The notes beneath the pieces were generated by a model. The model worked only from the letters and a program-made list of their open reading frames with translations. It was not told the DNA's origin and made no database searches. The position numbers and the translations under genes are program-made. DNA of 64,000 nt from Paraburkholderia kururiensis JCM 10599 = LMG 19447 (GTDB lineage Bacteria; Pseudomonadota; Gammaproteobacteria; Burkholderiales; Burkholderiaceae), in contig NZ_RJZE01000004.1 of the NCBI RefSeq assembly GCF_003986935.1, positions 62,001 to 126,000 of the forward strand, read 5' to 3'. This document shows positions 35,914 to 45,722 of this stretch, piece by piece. The first letter of the stretch is position 1. Each line of letters opens with the position of its first letter.

Positions 35914-37946
35914 ACCGCGCGCCGACGATGCCGACGCCGCATGCGGCCGCACGGTCTCGCGCCGGCATCGCATCGATGCCACGTTTTGCGGGCCTCTTCG
36001 TGTGCGCCTTCGTGCGTCCATTCGTGCGTCCACTCGTGCGCCCATTCACGCGCGCGCTCGCCGCCGTGATGTTCGCGCTGCTCGTCCTGCCGTGTGCACA
36101 CGCCGCTTCGGCACCTGAGCCCGAGCCCGAAGACGTGCCGCCTTCCACGGTCGAACGCGACGTGCATCTCTTCGTCGTCCAGAAAGACGGTTCCGTGGAA
36201 GAGCACGACGACACCGTGCTGCGCGCCAACACGAACGCGGGCGTCGACGAAATCGCCCAGCGCTACGTCTGGTTCAACAAGGACACGGAGCGCGTGGCGC
36301 TGCTCGCCGCCGAAACCATCGAGCCCGACGGCACGGTGCGGCGCGTGGAGCCCGAAGGCATACGCGACGTGCAGGAGCCGCGTTCGTCGGGCGCGCCCAC
36401 CTTCGAAGACGGCGTGCTGCGTACCGTGATCTTTCCGGGCGTCCAACCCGGCGCGCGCGTGCATCTCGCGTTTCGCAAGACGCGCGTGGCGCCGCGAACG
36501 GGCGCGACGTTTGCCTACTTCGTGGAGCCCACGGGCGGTCCCGTCGAGTTCCAGCAGCTGATCTACGACCTGCCCGAAGACGTGCCGCTATACGCGGACG
36601 CACGCGGCTACGTGGCGCTTGCGCCCGTCACCGCGAACGGCCGCACCCGCTACACGTTCGAGTACCGCCACGGTCCCTATGCGCCGCAGGAGGCCGGTGC
36701 GGCGGGCTACGTCACGTGGGGCGACCGCCTGATGGTCTCGACGGTGCGCGACTACGCGGCGTTCGCAGCGCTCTATCGCGATGCCGCCGCGGACCCCACC
36801 GCGACCGATCCGCAAGTGGCCGCGCTGGCGGCCGCGCTCACGGCGCATGCGGCCACGCCGCGCGAGAAGGCCCGCGCGATCTACGACTGGGTGCGCTTCA
36901 ACATCCGCTACGTGGCGCTGTTTCTGGGCGAAACGGCGACCGTGCCGCATCGCGTGACGGATGTTCTGCGCAACCGCTACGGCGATTGCAAGGACCACGT
37001 CGCCGTGTTCACCGCGCTGCTCGCGGCGGCCGGCATTCGCGCCGAGGCTGCGCTGATCGGGCTCGGGTCCGTCTATACGCTGCCTTCGGTGCCGGGCTAT
37101 GGCTCGGGCGCGATCAATCACGTGATCGTCTGGATGCCTGACCTGCAGTTGTTCGCCGACACCACGGCAGGCGGCACGGCATTCGGCTATCTGCCCGGTA
37201 TCGTGATGGACCGGCCCGCGCTGCTCGTGGACGAAGGCGTGCTCACGCGCACGCCGGCCACGCAACCGCGTGCTCGCAGCGTGCATCTGTCGATCGACGT
37301 GGGCGCGGACGGCAACGCGGCCTACGCGTATCACGTGGACGACGACGGCGTGAGCGCCGAACTGGAGCGCAACATGTTTCGCCGCGCCACACGCCAGCGC
37401 GCGCAGCAGATAGCGGCGGACCGTCTGCGGCAAACGGGGTTCACGGGCACCGCGAAGATTCGCACGGCGCCGCTCGCGCCCACGGAGGGCCCGTTCTCCA
37501 CGACGACGACGGGCACCATCGAGCACGCCGTCTGGCCCGACGGCACCACGGCGATGCCGGCGCTGTCGAGCCTCGCCGGCGGCATCGCGAGCCAGGTTCA
37601 GGCGTGGCTCGCCGTGCCGCGGCGCACGCAGCCGTTCGTTTGCATCGACGGCGATTTCGACGAGACCGCGCAGATTTCGCTGCCTCGCACCGTGCATGTG
37701 GAAGATCTGCCCACGGACACCGAAGCGCGTGACGGCTTCGTGGACTATGCCTCGCACTATGTGTTCGACGCAGCGTCGCAGACGCTGCAGATCGAGCGCC
37801 GGCTGCATACGCACTTCGGGCGCCAACTCTGCACGCCCGAAACGTTCGACGCGATGCGCGCCTCGCTCGTCGCAATTGAACGCGACGCGCTCTCGCAGAT
37901 CGTGGTGCGGGCGAAGCCGGGTGGTCCGGCTCACGCTCCGCATTGA
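35910..37946 (+). CDS. Secreted DUF3857/transglutaminase-like protein
   Basis: The 678-residue product has an N-terminal signal-type hydrophobic segment (about 48-66, ending CAHAASA), a beta-rich DUF3857 domain (about 78-270) and a transglutaminase-like domain (about 290-425) with a full triad: Cys360 in RYGDCKDH, His404 in INHVIVW and Asp417 in LFADTTAGG. A beta-rich C-terminal part follows. The signal region is preceded by VRPF/VRPL/VRPF from a 12-bp DNA repeat. It starts in the ATGA overlap with the AraC regulator. Likely a periplasmic or outer-membrane thiol peptidase or amide-forming enzyme; the substrate is unknown. Confidence 0.85.
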   Translation: MNRAPTMPTPHAAARSRAGIASMPRFAGLFVCAFVRPFVRPLVRPFTRALAAVMFALLVLPCAHAASAPEPEPEDVPPSTVERDVHLFVVQKDGSVEEHDDTVLRANTNAGVDEIAQRYVWFNKDTERVALLAAETIEPDGTVRRVEPEGIRDVQEPRSSGAPTFEDGVLRTVIFPGVQPGARVHLAFRKTRVAPRTGATFAYFVEPTGGPVEFQQLIYDLPEDVPLYADARGYVALAPVTANGRTRYTFEYRHGPYAPQEAGAAGYVTWGDRLMVSTVRDYAAFAALYRDAAADPTATDPQVAALAAALTAHAATPREKARAIYDWVRFNIRYVALFLGETATVPHRVTDVLRNRYGDCKDHVAVFTALLAAAGIRAEAALIGLGSVYTLPSVPGYGSGAINHVIVWMPDLQLFADTTAGGTAFGYLPGIVMDRPALLVDEGVLTRTPATQPRARSVHLSIDVGADGNAAYAYHVDDDGVSAELERNMFRRATRQRAQQIAADRLRQTGFTGTAKIRTAPLAPTEGPFSTTTTGTIEHAVWPDGTTAMPALSSLAGGIASQVQAWLAVPRRTQPFVCIDGDFDETAQISLPRTVHVEDLPTDTEARDGFVDYASHYVFDAASQTLQIERRLHTHFGRQLCTPETFDAMRASLVAIERDALSQIVVRAKPGGPAHAPH

Positions 37947-37956
37947 GACGGGCGAG

Positions 37957-37980
37957 GCGGGGACTGCGCGAGCTCCCCGC
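37957..37980. terminator. Possible bidirectional terminator
   Basis: A stem GCGGGGA/TCCCCGC with a ten-base loop lies 10 bases after the transglutaminase gene and about 50 bases from the convergent DUF4397 gene. It is followed by a weak T-rich stretch (TTGTCGTT), so termination is plausible but not certain. Confidence 0.45.
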
Positions 37981-37994
37981 TTGTCGTTCGGCTC

Positions 37995-38042
37995 ATGAAG
38001 CTGCGTATGAACCTGCCTATGAACCCGCTCATGAACCCGTCA
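37995..38042. repeat. 12-bp tandem repeat overlapping the DUF4397 gene end
   Basis: Four copies of a 12-base unit beginning ATGAA(C/G)C (ATGAACCCGCTC-like) lie head to tail and run over the last codons and stop of the lipoprotein gene on the opposite strand. Confidence 0.8.
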
Positions 38043-38814
38043 GCGTATTCGTCAGCTCCAGCGCTGGTGTGGTGGTGTTGCCGCCCTGCGCGACGAGCAG
38101 ATGGATCTGGTTTGGCGCGAGCTGGCTCAATACGCCGGCAACGGGCACCGTGGTGATGAGCCAGTCCGCGTTGTTGGCGAGGCTGAAGGTGCTGGACTGG
38201 AAGATCGGCGTCTTGCTGCCCGCGGTGGTCGCGATGGCGACGTAGTTGCCGCCCGAGAGATAGATGGAGTCCTGGCCGCTTGCCGGCACTGCGTTCTTGA
38301 ACGACACGCCGGCCATTGTCGGGCTCACGGTGTTGATGTTGGTGTTGGGCGGCACGATGTAGAGGTCGACGTTCTGCGCGTTGGCCGTGGCGTTGAAGGC
38401 GCGCACGCGGGCGTCGTTGGAGAGCAGGCCCTTATCGAACGGATCGTCGATCAGGCCGATGTCGGGCGCGGCGAGCCCCGGCAGCGCGAGCACGGTGTAC
38501 TCGTGGCCCTTGGCAACGTCGGGGAAATTGCCGCTCGCAAGTGCGGTCGTGGTGCCCGTGTTCGCATAGGCGACTGCCGTTGCGCCCGTATTGATGTTCG
38601 CGAAGTTCGTGACCTGCTTGTACGAGATGCCGGTCTGCAACGGACTGCCGTTCACGAGAAAGTCGACGGTCGGGCCGCCTGCGATGGCGTGCACGAAATG
38701 AATCTCGGGGTTTTGCAGTCCCAGTTCCTTGCCCACGTCGTGGCCACTGCCGCCGCATGCGGCCACGAGCGCAGCCACGGCCACGACCGAACCCAATGTA
38801 CGAAATGCCTTCAT
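38029..38814 (-). CDS. DUF4397 lipoprotein
   Basis: The 261-residue product has a signal peptide with lipobox (ALVAAC, Cys20) followed by a Gly/Ser spacer and DUF4397-type beta-rich repeats: FVHAIAGGPTVDFLVNG (about 40-56) and RVRAFNATANAQNVDLYIVP (about 137-156), each with the 'xxHA...xVDxxV' pattern of that family. It is predicted to be anchored in the outer membrane or surface. Function is unknown for the family. A tandem repeat covers its last codons. Confidence 0.85.
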   Translation of the reverse strand: MKAFRTLGSVVAVAALVAACGGSGHDVGKELGLQNPEIHFVHAIAGGPTVDFLVNGSPLQTGISYKQVTNFANINTGATAVAYANTGTTTALASGNFPDVAKGHEYTVLALPGLAAPDIGLIDDPFDKGLLSNDARVRAFNATANAQNVDLYIVPPNTNINTVSPTMAGVSFKNAVPASGQDSIYLSGGNYVAIATTAGSKTPIFQSSTFSLANNADWLITTVPVAGVLSQLAPNQIHLLVAQGGNTTTPALELTNTLTGS

Positions 38815-39269
38815 GTTGTCACCTCATCGAAGAGGGCGAGCCGCCCATGTTTGTCGTGCGGCCGTCGCTGCCAGGTGCCATGCGTGCATAGGCACGCGTG
38901 TTGTCCCCCTGGCAGCATCGCAAATGGACGGCGCGCGTTCTTATCCCTGTTGTTCGTCGCGCGAAAGGCTGCGGGAGCGGCGCTCGACGAACATCGTTTG
39001 GACGGCGGCAAAAGCGCAATCGGTGTGCCACGCATGGCACGAGCGCGTGCGCGGAGGGTGCAACGCGAGGCGGCGCAAGGGGGAAGAGGGCACCGAAAGG
39101 ACGTTCTAATCGGGGTATTGCGGTGCGCAATGGCAGCGGCGGCGGACAGTGGCTCTGCAATTCCGCCAGGGGTTTTGCAAGAAAGGGTAAGGAATTGACG
39201 TGGAGGAATGAATGCCGAGGAATGAATGCGGAGGAATAAGCGCGGCGCCCCGAAGACATTGCCCGCGCG
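38815..39269. other. Gap between lipoprotein and liv terminator
   Basis: No gene is seen. The stretch must hold the promoter of the minus-strand lipoprotein. A GGAATGAATGC(C/G)GA repeat is present at about 39205-39237 (GAGGAATGAATGC units). Confidence 0.5.
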
Positions 39270-39303
39270 AAAAAAACGGGCGGCCCGTGAACCGGGCCGC
39301 CCG
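39270..39303 (-). terminator. Intrinsic terminator of the branched-chain binding protein gene
   Basis: On the minus strand an 11-bp perfect stem CGGGCGGCCCG/CGGGCCGCCCG with a five-base loop is followed by seven Ts. It begins about 74 bases after the stop of the gene at 39377. This is a textbook rho-independent terminator. Confidence 0.92.
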
Positions 39304-39348
39304 CTTCGTCTGACCAGGACTGCCGTGACCTGGAGCGATCCGGACGGC

Positions 39349-39378
39349 AGCCGCAGATCAGCCGCAGATCAGCCGATC
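39349..39378. repeat. 11-bp tandem repeat at a gene end
   Basis: AGCCGCAGATC occurs twice with a partial third copy that runs into the stop codon of the branched-chain binding protein gene. Confidence 0.8.
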
Positions 39379-40522
39379 AACTGCCTTTGGTCACGACGGT
39401 CACCCACGCACCGTTCTTCACCTGGTACATCGTGGACGAGCCGTGCTTCAGCGCGCCGGTGCTCTCGAACGCGATGTGGCCCGTCACGCCGTCGAAGCTG
39501 ATGTTCTTGAGCGCGGCGCGATAGACGTTCGGCGAGGTCGACTTTGCCGCTTCCATCGCCTTGATGGCGGCCCACGCCGCGTCGTAGCCGAACGGCGCGT
39601 ACGAGAGGATGTCGACGCCGAAGCGCTTCTTGAACTTCTGCGAGAAGTCCTTGCCGCCGGGCAGTGCCGCGAGCGGACGCCCGTATTCCCAGGCCATCAC
39701 GCCTTCGGCTGCGTCGCCCGCGAGCTTGATGAACTCGGGGTCCATCACGCCGCCGCCGCCCACGAGCTGCGCGCGCAACCCGAGCTGCTTCATCTGCTTG
39801 GCGACCGATGCCGCCTGCGTGTCGAGTCCGCCGAAGAACAGCAGGTCGGCATCCGTCGACTTGATCTTGGTGAGCTGCGTGCGGAAGTCCACGGCCTGGT
39901 TGTTCGTGTACTCGTGCGTGACGATCGTGCCGCCCTTGGCCTTCACGGCCTTCTCGAATTCCTCGGCCTCGCCCTGGCCGAAGGCCGTGCGGTCGTCGAG
40001 AATCGCGATGCGCTTGGCCTTCGTCACCTCGACAGCGTAGGCGCCTGCGGTGCCGGCGTTCTGCGCGTCGGTGGAGATCACCATGAACGCATTGGCGAAG
40101 CCCTGGCTCACGATGGTCGGATTGGTGGCGGCGGGGTCGATCATCGGAATGCCGGCGCCTTCATAGATGCGCGAGGCCGGAATCGTGGTGCCCGAGTTGA
40201 AGTGGCCCACCACGGCGGACACGTTCTGGTCCACCAGCTTCTGCGCGGCCTGCACGCCGATGCGCGGGTCGGCCTGGTCGTCTTCGGCCACGAGCACGAA
40301 GTGCGCGACCTTGTCGCCGATCTTGATCTTCTGCGCGTTGGCCTCGTCGAGCGCAAGCTGCACGCCGTTCTGCAGGTCCTTGCCGTAGCCGGCGTTGGCG
40401 CCCGTGAGCGGTGCGGCGAAACCGATCTTGACGTCGGTGTCCTGCGCGTGTGCCGCGAGCGGCGACATCGCAAGCGCGCCCAGCAGCACGGCGAAGGGTT
40501 GGAGGGTCTTGCGAAGACTCAT
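39377..40522 (-). CDS. Branched-chain amino acid ABC transporter substrate-binding protein (LivK-like)
   Basis: The 381-residue periplasmic protein binds leucine, isoleucine, valine or a related amino acid for an ABC importer. A signal peptide ends at about residue 26 (AHA/QDTDVKIG). The mature protein is a type I periplasmic binding fold with FAAPLTGANAGYGKDLQNGVQLA, VVGHFNSGTTIPAS (ligand contact region) and SYAPFGYDAAWA near the C-terminus. ATG 40522 has AAGGAG ten bases upstream. No permease or ATPase gene is next to it, and a strong terminator follows, so it is a single-gene unit. Confidence 0.94.
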   Translation of the reverse strand: MSLRKTLQPFAVLLGALAMSPLAAHAQDTDVKIGFAAPLTGANAGYGKDLQNGVQLALDEANAQKIKIGDKVAHFVLVAEDDQADPRIGVQAAQKLVDQNVSAVVGHFNSGTTIPASRIYEGAGIPMIDPAATNPTIVSQGFANAFMVISTDAQNAGTAGAYAVEVTKAKRIAILDDRTAFGQGEAEEFEKAVKAKGGTIVTHEYTNNQAVDFRTQLTKIKSTDADLLFFGGLDTQAASVAKQMKQLGLRAQLVGGGGVMDPEFIKLAGDAAEGVMAWEYGRPLAALPGGKDFSQKFKKRFGVDILSYAPFGYDAAWAAIKAMEAAKSTSPNVYRAALKNISFDGVTGHIAFESTGALKHGSSTMYQVKNGAWVTVVTKGS

Positions 40523-41070
40523 GTTGTGCTCCTTCTTGTCGGCGGTTCGTGAAAGACGCGATTGCAGCTGCGCCGGGCCGCATGCGCGGCGCCCCCCTGA
40601 GGCGTCGCGGCACGTCGCGGTCATGCAGTGCGCGCAGGCAGTCTGCCAGCAGGGCACGGACGGTGTTATCCAGACGTCCCCTGGGGGAGCGCAACGGAGC
40701 GAAACGGAATGAAACGATTTCGTATCCCGATTCGCCGCGCGTCGTGCCGTGCGTGTGGTCTCGTCGCCGGTGCCTGGCTGGCAGTCTGGCACGAATATAG
40801 GAAGCCAAATTGTTTGCGTCTTGGTCGAAGCCCTCGTTTTGGCTGCGCATTTCGGCACAGCGTACGAGGGCGCAAAGAGGCAGGAAGAAGAGGTGTTCGC
40901 CGCGGACTTGCAGGCGGTGCGGGAAGCGGGGGCCTGGAGGCGTGGCGCGAGCGAAGGGGCGGCGGGGAGAAGTCAGGTAAAGCGGTGTGACAAAGCGGCG
41001 CAGACCGAAGTGGCGCAGACCGAAGTGGCGCAGACCGCCGCGTCGCTACCCGCCCAATAGCATGACGATT
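40523..41070. other. Gap upstream of the liv binding protein; no gene
   Basis: About 550 bases without a credible gene. On the minus strand a TATATT hexamer (about 40795-40800) could be a -10 box, but no good -35 box is paired with it. A 15-bp tandem repeat is listed separately at its right end. Confidence 0.4.
40998..41037. repeat. 15-bp tandem repeat
   Basis: GCGCAGACCGAAGTG occurs twice in tandem with a partial third copy, about 35 bases beyond the end of the acidic protein gene on the opposite strand. Confidence 0.85.
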
Positions 41071-41532
41071 TCAGCGGTCCGCCTGAAGTTCGAGCAGCGT
41101 CTCGCGCAGACGCATGAGCGGCTCTTTCGTATCGTCGGAGGCCCAGGTATCGAGGTCATCGAGCGCGCGCTGGCAGCCGTCGAGCACCACGTCGAGATCG
41201 ACGGCCACGCCGTTGGCGAGCGCAAAGCGCAGCGTCGCGGCAAAACGCTCGCAGTCGTCGTCGCCATAGGCGATGTCGAGGTTTTCTGCGATCACGGCGG
41301 CGATGTCGCTGCGTGCGCGATCTTCTTCAGGGACGAAGTCGATGATGCCGCGCGCCACGTCGGGCGCGTGATAGAGCGCGATGTCGAGCCACTGCGCGGC
41401 GTCGAACTCTTCGCTCTCCATCTGGCTCTCGAAGTATTCGATCGCCTCTTGCTCGTGCGTTTCGCCCGCGTCCACGTTCAGGCACAACTGCTCGAAATAC
41501 TCTTCCTGTTCGCTGCGGATGGGATGGCTCAT
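41071..41532 (-). CDS. Acidic cytoplasmic protein, unknown
   Basis: The 153-residue product is strongly acidic, helical and has no signal peptide or membrane segment. It contains EEYFEQLCLNVDAGETHEQEA and DDCERFAATLRFALANGVA. I do not recognise a named family, though its composition resembles small conserved Burkholderiaceae proteins. It lies between the pdxY and liv genes on the same strand, with an independent-looking gap on both sides. No function is proposed. Confidence 0.75.
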   Translation of the reverse strand: MSHPIRSEQEEYFEQLCLNVDAGETHEQEAIEYFESQMESEEFDAAQWLDIALYHAPDVARGIIDFVPEEDRARSDIAAVIAENLDIAYGDDDCERFAATLRFALANGVAVDLDVVLDGCQRALDDLDTWASDDTKEPLMRLRETLLELQADR

Positions 41533-41731
41533 CGTGAATCTCGTCGTCTGATGCGTGAAGCGGGGGAACGGTGGAATGCGGCGGTGGAGCGCGTGGGGAG
41601 CCCTTATGGCGCGCGGCCCGCATTATAGGCGGTCCGCCCGAATGCCGGCGCCGACGCTGTTCAGCCCTTCAGCGGCATTAGCGCCTTCAGCGCAATTCGC
41701 GCCTTCAGCACCATTAACACCATCTGCGCCT

Positions 41732-42595
41732 TCAAGGCGCATCGGGCCGCCATGCCTCGAACCAGTCGCGCGGCTGCGCAATCTCGTTCTGCGCGGCCAC
41801 GAGTTCGAGTTCGTAGCGGCCCGCGTCCCACGTCTCGCGCATCACGGCGTTGACGGCGGCGAGGGTGTGCTCGAATGCCACGCGCAACGTGTTGCCGTTC
41901 ATCAGGCAGGCCACGAATACGGCGCTCGTGAGGTCGCCTACGCCCACGGGCTGTCGCGCGAACGGATAAAGCGGACGCTGCCCGACCCACGCTTCGCGCG
42001 CGGTCACGACGAGCATGCTGTAGGTATCCGCGGGGCTGTTACGGTCGAGCAGCTGCTTCACGAATACCGTTTTCGGTCCACGCTGGATCAGTTCGCGGCA
42101 GGCCGCTACGGCCTCGTCCGCCGTTTCGAGTTCGCGGCCCGCGAGGCGTTGCAGCTCTGCATGGTTGGGCAGCAGCACGTCGGCGGCAGCGGGCATGTGC
42201 TCGGCGATGAAGGCCGCCATGCCGGGATCGGGGTCGCTGCCCGCGCTCGCGCTCATGACGGGGTCGCAGAAATAGAGCGCGCGCGGATTGACCGCTTTCA
42301 CGAGCCGCACGATCTCGAGCACAGCTTCGGCTTGCCCCGGCGTGCCGAGATAACCCGAGAGCACGGCGTCGCAGCGCGGCAGCATGCCGATGGCGCCGAT
42401 GCCTTCCACGAGGTCCTGCATCTGCGGCGGATCGATGACGCTGCCGGTCCAGTGGCCGTACTGCGTGTGATTCGAGAACTGCACGGTGTTGAGCGGCCAG
42501 ACGTTCACGCCGAGCCGCCGCATCGGAAACACGGCCGCGCTGTTGCCGGCGTGTCCGAAGACGACGTGGGGCTGGATGCTGAGAACGTTCTTCAT
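41732..42595 (-). CDS. pdxY: PdxY: pyridoxal kinase
   Basis: PdxY phosphorylates pyridoxal to PLP in the vitamin B6 salvage pathway. The 287-residue product matches the family (about 286). It begins [24 protein letters not shown], has [13 protein letters not shown] (substrate loop), FCDPVMS, and the [10 protein letters not shown] anion-hole loop with catalytic Asp. I start at ATG 42595, which aligns with the family N-terminus; the frame is open 14 codons further upstream. It is a single gene. Confidence 0.93.
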   Translation of the reverse strand: MKNVLSIQPHVVFGHAGNSAAVFPMRRLGVNVWPLNTVQFSNHTQYGHWTGSVIDPPQMQDLVEGIGAIGMLPRCDAVLSGYLGTPGQAEAVLEIVRLVKAVNPRALYFCDPVMSASAGSDPDPGMAAFIAEHMPAAADVLLPNHAELQRLAGRELETADEAVAACRELIQRGPKTVFVKQLLDRNSPADTYSMLVVTAREAWVGQRPLYPFARQPVGVGDLTSAVFVACLMNGNTLRVAFEHTLAAVNAVMRETWDAGRYELELVAAQNEIAQPRDWFEAWRPDAP

Positions 42596-42940
42596 GATGC
42601 GCTCATGGCCATGCGGCTTCGTTGGTCTGGAGTCCATCGTGAGTGGGGCCCGCTGGCGTGGCGGGGGCGGGTCGGGCCGACTGGCGGGCGCCGCTCAAAC
42701 GTGTGACCAGAGCTTGCCGCCGTCTGTGCTGCTTGACTCGAAACGCCTGCGGTATGCGGTGAACGATACCCGAAAACCGCACCGCAAGGCGCTTCCGGCT
42801 GCCGGTGTTGTACGGAAACTTCAGGAATGTTCAAGCCATTTGAGGCTCGGGCCGGCGTGACGCATGTACGACATCGGTGCTGCCTCGCCAGGGCAATCTG
42901 CTCAGGTGATCCGCTCAGTTGGCCGGCTCAGTTGGTCCGC
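42596..42940. other. Gap between pdxY and glgA
   Basis: No gene is seen in these 345 bases. The right end (about 42895-42940) contains imperfect repeats of the type CCGCTCAGTTGG and adjoins the glgA stop. No clear terminator is visible. Confidence 0.4.
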
Positions 42941-44401
42941 TCAGGCAAGCTCGCGGTAGAGCGCGAGATACCGCTGCGCCGAGGCGCCCCAGCCGAAGTC
43001 CTGACGCATGGCGCGCTGCTGCGTGACGCGCCATTCGCGGTGGCGGCCATACAGCGCGAAGGCGCGGCGGATCGCCGCGGTGAGCGCGTCGGGCTCGAAG
43101 CGTTCGAACACGAAGCCGGTGGCGAGGTCGTCGGCCAGATTTTCGAGCGAGGCGTCAATCACCGTGTCCGCGAGGCCGCCCACGCGATGCACGAGCGGCA
43201 GCGCGCCGTAGGCGAGCGCGTAGAGCTGCGTAAGACCGCAAGGCTCGAAGCGCGAGGGCACGGCCATCACGTCGCTGCCGGCCACGATCTGATGCGCGAG
43301 CGCTTCGTCGAACCCACGCTCCACGGCCACTGCCTCGGGATGCGCGTGGGCCGCGCGCACGAGCCCTTGCTCCAGCGCCGGGTCGCCGGTGCCGAGCACG
43401 ACGAGTTGCCCGCCGCGCGAGACGATCTCGGGCAGCGCGGCGAGCAGCAGGTCGAGGCCCTTTTGCTCGGTGAGCCGACTCACGACGCCGAACAGTAGCG
43501 CATCGCTTTTCTCCGCGAGCCCGAACCGGCTTTGCAGCGCGGCCTTGCAGGCGCCTTTGCGCGCAAGTCGTATGGGCGTGTAGCGCGCGGCGATCAGCGT
43601 ATCCGTCGAAGGATTCCACACGCTGTAGTCCACGCCGTTGAGAATGCCCGTGAGGTCGCGCGCGCGTCCGCGCAATAACGCATCGAGCCCGCCGCCCTGC
43701 GCGAGCGTCTGGATTTCGCGGGCGTAGGTGGGGCTCACCGTGGTGAGCCGGTCTGCGTAGTAGAGGCCGGCTTTCAGGAACGAAAGCTGACCGTAGAACT
43801 CGACGCCGTGCATGTCGAAGAAGGCTGGCGGCAGACCAAGCTGGCCGAACTGATGGGCCGGGAAGATGCCCTGGTAGGCGAGGTTGTGCACGGTGAACAC
43901 CGAGCGCGCCGGGGCATGCCCGCGCTCCTGTGCCGCGGCGGCGAGGTAGGCGGGCGCCATGCCCGCGTGCCAGTCGTGAGCGTGCACGATCTGCGGTGCC
44001 CAGGCTGCATCGAGATGCTGTGCGAGCTGTGCCGCGGCCCAGCCGAGCAGCGCGAAGCGCTGGGCGTTGTCCCCGTAGGGCACGTGCTCGTTGTCGAGAT
44101 AGGGATTGCCTGGGCGGTTGTAGAAGTCGTCGGCGCGGATCACGTAGACGGCTACGCCCGTGCCCGGCAGCTTGCCCAGTTCGAGCGTGGCTTCGCGTGC
44201 GCCGAAGCGGCGTGCGAGCGGCGCGACGGGGCGTAGATCCGCAAGGCCCGCGAGCACGGGAGGAAAGCCGGGCAGCAGCGCGCGCACGTCGGCGCCCAGT
44301 TCGACGAGCGCGGGCGGCAGCGCCCCCGTCACATCGGCGAGTCCGCCGGTTTTCAGCAGCGGATACAGCTCGCTCGCAACGTGCAGGGCGCGGATCGTCA
44401 T
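42941..44401 (-). CDS. glgA: GlgA: bacterial glycogen synthase
   Basis: GlgA adds glucose from ADP-glucose to glycogen (GT5, GT-B fold). The 486-residue product carries the ADP-glucose-binding KTGGLADV motif (Lys17), AHDWHAGMAPAYL, and in the C-terminal half VSRLTEQKGLDL and PSRFEPCGLTQLYALAYG with the EX7E glutamate. It is 34 bases downstream of glgC on the same strand, so substrate and polymer formation are co-transcribed. Confidence 0.95.
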   Translation of the reverse strand: MTIRALHVASELYPLLKTGGLADVTGALPPALVELGADVRALLPGFPPVLAGLADLRPVAPLARRFGAREATLELGKLPGTGVAVYVIRADDFYNRPGNPYLDNEHVPYGDNAQRFALLGWAAAQLAQHLDAAWAPQIVHAHDWHAGMAPAYLAAAAQERGHAPARSVFTVHNLAYQGIFPAHQFGQLGLPPAFFDMHGVEFYGQLSFLKAGLYYADRLTTVSPTYAREIQTLAQGGGLDALLRGRARDLTGILNGVDYSVWNPSTDTLIAARYTPIRLARKGACKAALQSRFGLAEKSDALLFGVVSRLTEQKGLDLLLAALPEIVSRGGQLVVLGTGDPALEQGLVRAAHAHPEAVAVERGFDEALAHQIVAGSDVMAVPSRFEPCGLTQLYALAYGALPLVHRVGGLADTVIDASLENLADDLATGFVFERFEPDALTAAIRRAFALYGRHREWRVTQQRAMRQDFGWGASAQRYLALYRELA

Positions 44402-44435
44402 CGGGCAAGGCTCCTTGCGGGCTTGGGGTGGCGGC

Positions 44436-45722
44436 TCAGTGCGCCTGCTGGCGCCTGAGCGCTTCTTCCGTCACGAGCACCACGCCGCTTTCGGTGCGAT
44501 AGAAGCGCTCGGCGTCGCGCACGGGGTCTTCGCCGATCACCGTGCCGTCCGGCACCGTGCAGCCGCGGTCGATCACGACCTTGCGCAGCCGGCAGCTCGC
44601 GCCCACGGTGACCTGCGGCAGCAAGACTGCCTCAGCGATGTTACAGAACGATCTCACGACCACGTTCGACGACAGCACGGAGCGCGAAATCTGCGAACCC
44701 GAGATCACGCAGCCGCCGCAGACGATGAGGTTCGTGGCCGACCCTTGCAGACCGTTGAGGTCGCGCACGAACTTGGCGGGCGGCAGTTGCTCCTGGTGCG
44801 TCCAGATGGGCCAGTTGCGGTCGTAGAGGTCGAGCGCCGGAATGGTGGAGGCGAGGTCGAGATTGGCGGACCAGTAGGCGTCCACCGTGCCCACGTCGCG
44901 CCAGTACGGCTCGACGGCCGGCGCCGACGGGTCGGTGGGCCGCGTGGAGACGCACGACAGGCTGAACGGATGCGCCAGCGCTTCGCCCTGGGTCACCACG
45001 CGCGGAATGATGTCCTTGCCGAAGTCGTGATCGGTGGCCACGCTTGCGATGTTTTCTTCGAGCAGGCGGTAGAGGTAGTCGGCGTTGAACACGTAGATGC
45101 CCATGCTCGCGAGCGCCACGTCGGGGTGGCCGGGCATGGCGGGCGGGTCGGCGGGCTTTTCGACGAAGCCGGTCACGCGGCGGTTTTCGTCTACGGCCAT
45201 TACGCCGAACGCGGTGGCCTCCATGCGCGGCACCTCGATGCAGCCCACGGTGCAGTCCGCGCCGCTCGCCTCGTGGTCCGCGATCATGCGCGTGTAGTCC
45301 ATCTTGTAGACGTGGTCGCCCGCCAGCACGATCACGTACTTCGGCCCGATCGAGCGGACGATATCGAGGTTCTGGAACACGGCGTCCGCCGTGCCGCGAT
45401 ACCAGTGCGCGCCCTCCACGCGCTGCTGCGCGGGCCACAGGTCGATGAATTCGTTGAACTCGCCGCGCAGGAAACCCCAGCCGCGCTGCAGATGGCGCAG
45501 CAGCGAATGCGCCTTGTACTGCGTCACGACGGCGATGCGCCGGATGCCTGAATTCAGGCAGTTCGAGAGCGCGAAGTCGATGATGCGGAATTTGCCGCCG
45601 AAGTAGACGGCCGGTTTTACGCGCTTGTTGGTGAGCGGACCGAGCCGCGTGCCGCGTCCGCCGGCGAGGACGATGGCGAGCGTCGTGCGCTGCAGATCGT
45701 TGAGGCGTGCCGGAGTGTCCAT
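44436..45722 (-). CDS. glgC: GlgC: glucose-1-phosphate adenylyltransferase
   Basis: GlgC makes ADP-glucose from ATP and glucose-1-phosphate, the controlling step of glycogen synthesis. The 428-residue product has the nucleotidyltransferase signature [24 protein letters not shown], the [11 protein letters not shown] segment, [10 protein letters not shown] (metal Asp), GFVEKPADP and a left-handed helix C-terminal domain. ATG 45722 follows AAGGAGACACCC. Branching enzyme, phosphorylase and debranching genes are not in the window. Confidence 0.95.
   Translation of the reverse strand: MDTPARLNDLQRTTLAIVLAGGRGTRLGPLTNKRVKPAVYFGGKFRIIDFALSNCLNSGIRRIAVVTQYKAHSLLRHLQRGWGFLRGEFNEFIDLWPAQQRVEGAHWYRGTADAVFQNLDIVRSIGPKYVIVLAGDHVYKMDYTRMIADHEASGADCTVGCIEVPRMEATAFGVMAVDENRRVTGFVEKPADPPAMPGHPDVALASMGIYVFNADYLYRLLEENIASVATDHDFGKDIIPRVVTQGEALAHPFSLSCVSTRPTDPSAPAVEPYWRDVGTVDAYWSANLDLASTIPALDLYDRNWPIWTHQEQLPPAKFVRDLNGLQGSATNLIVCGGCVISGSQISRSVLSSNVVVRSFCNIAEAVLLPQVTVGASCRLRKVVIDRGCTVPDGTVIGEDPVRDAERFYRTESGVVLVTEEALRRQQAH

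Noticed and set aside
40749-41060. A possible 103-codon plus-strand gene in the gap upstream of the liv gene
   Set aside because: Its tail is just the 15-bp tandem repeat and it has no domain or ribosome site.
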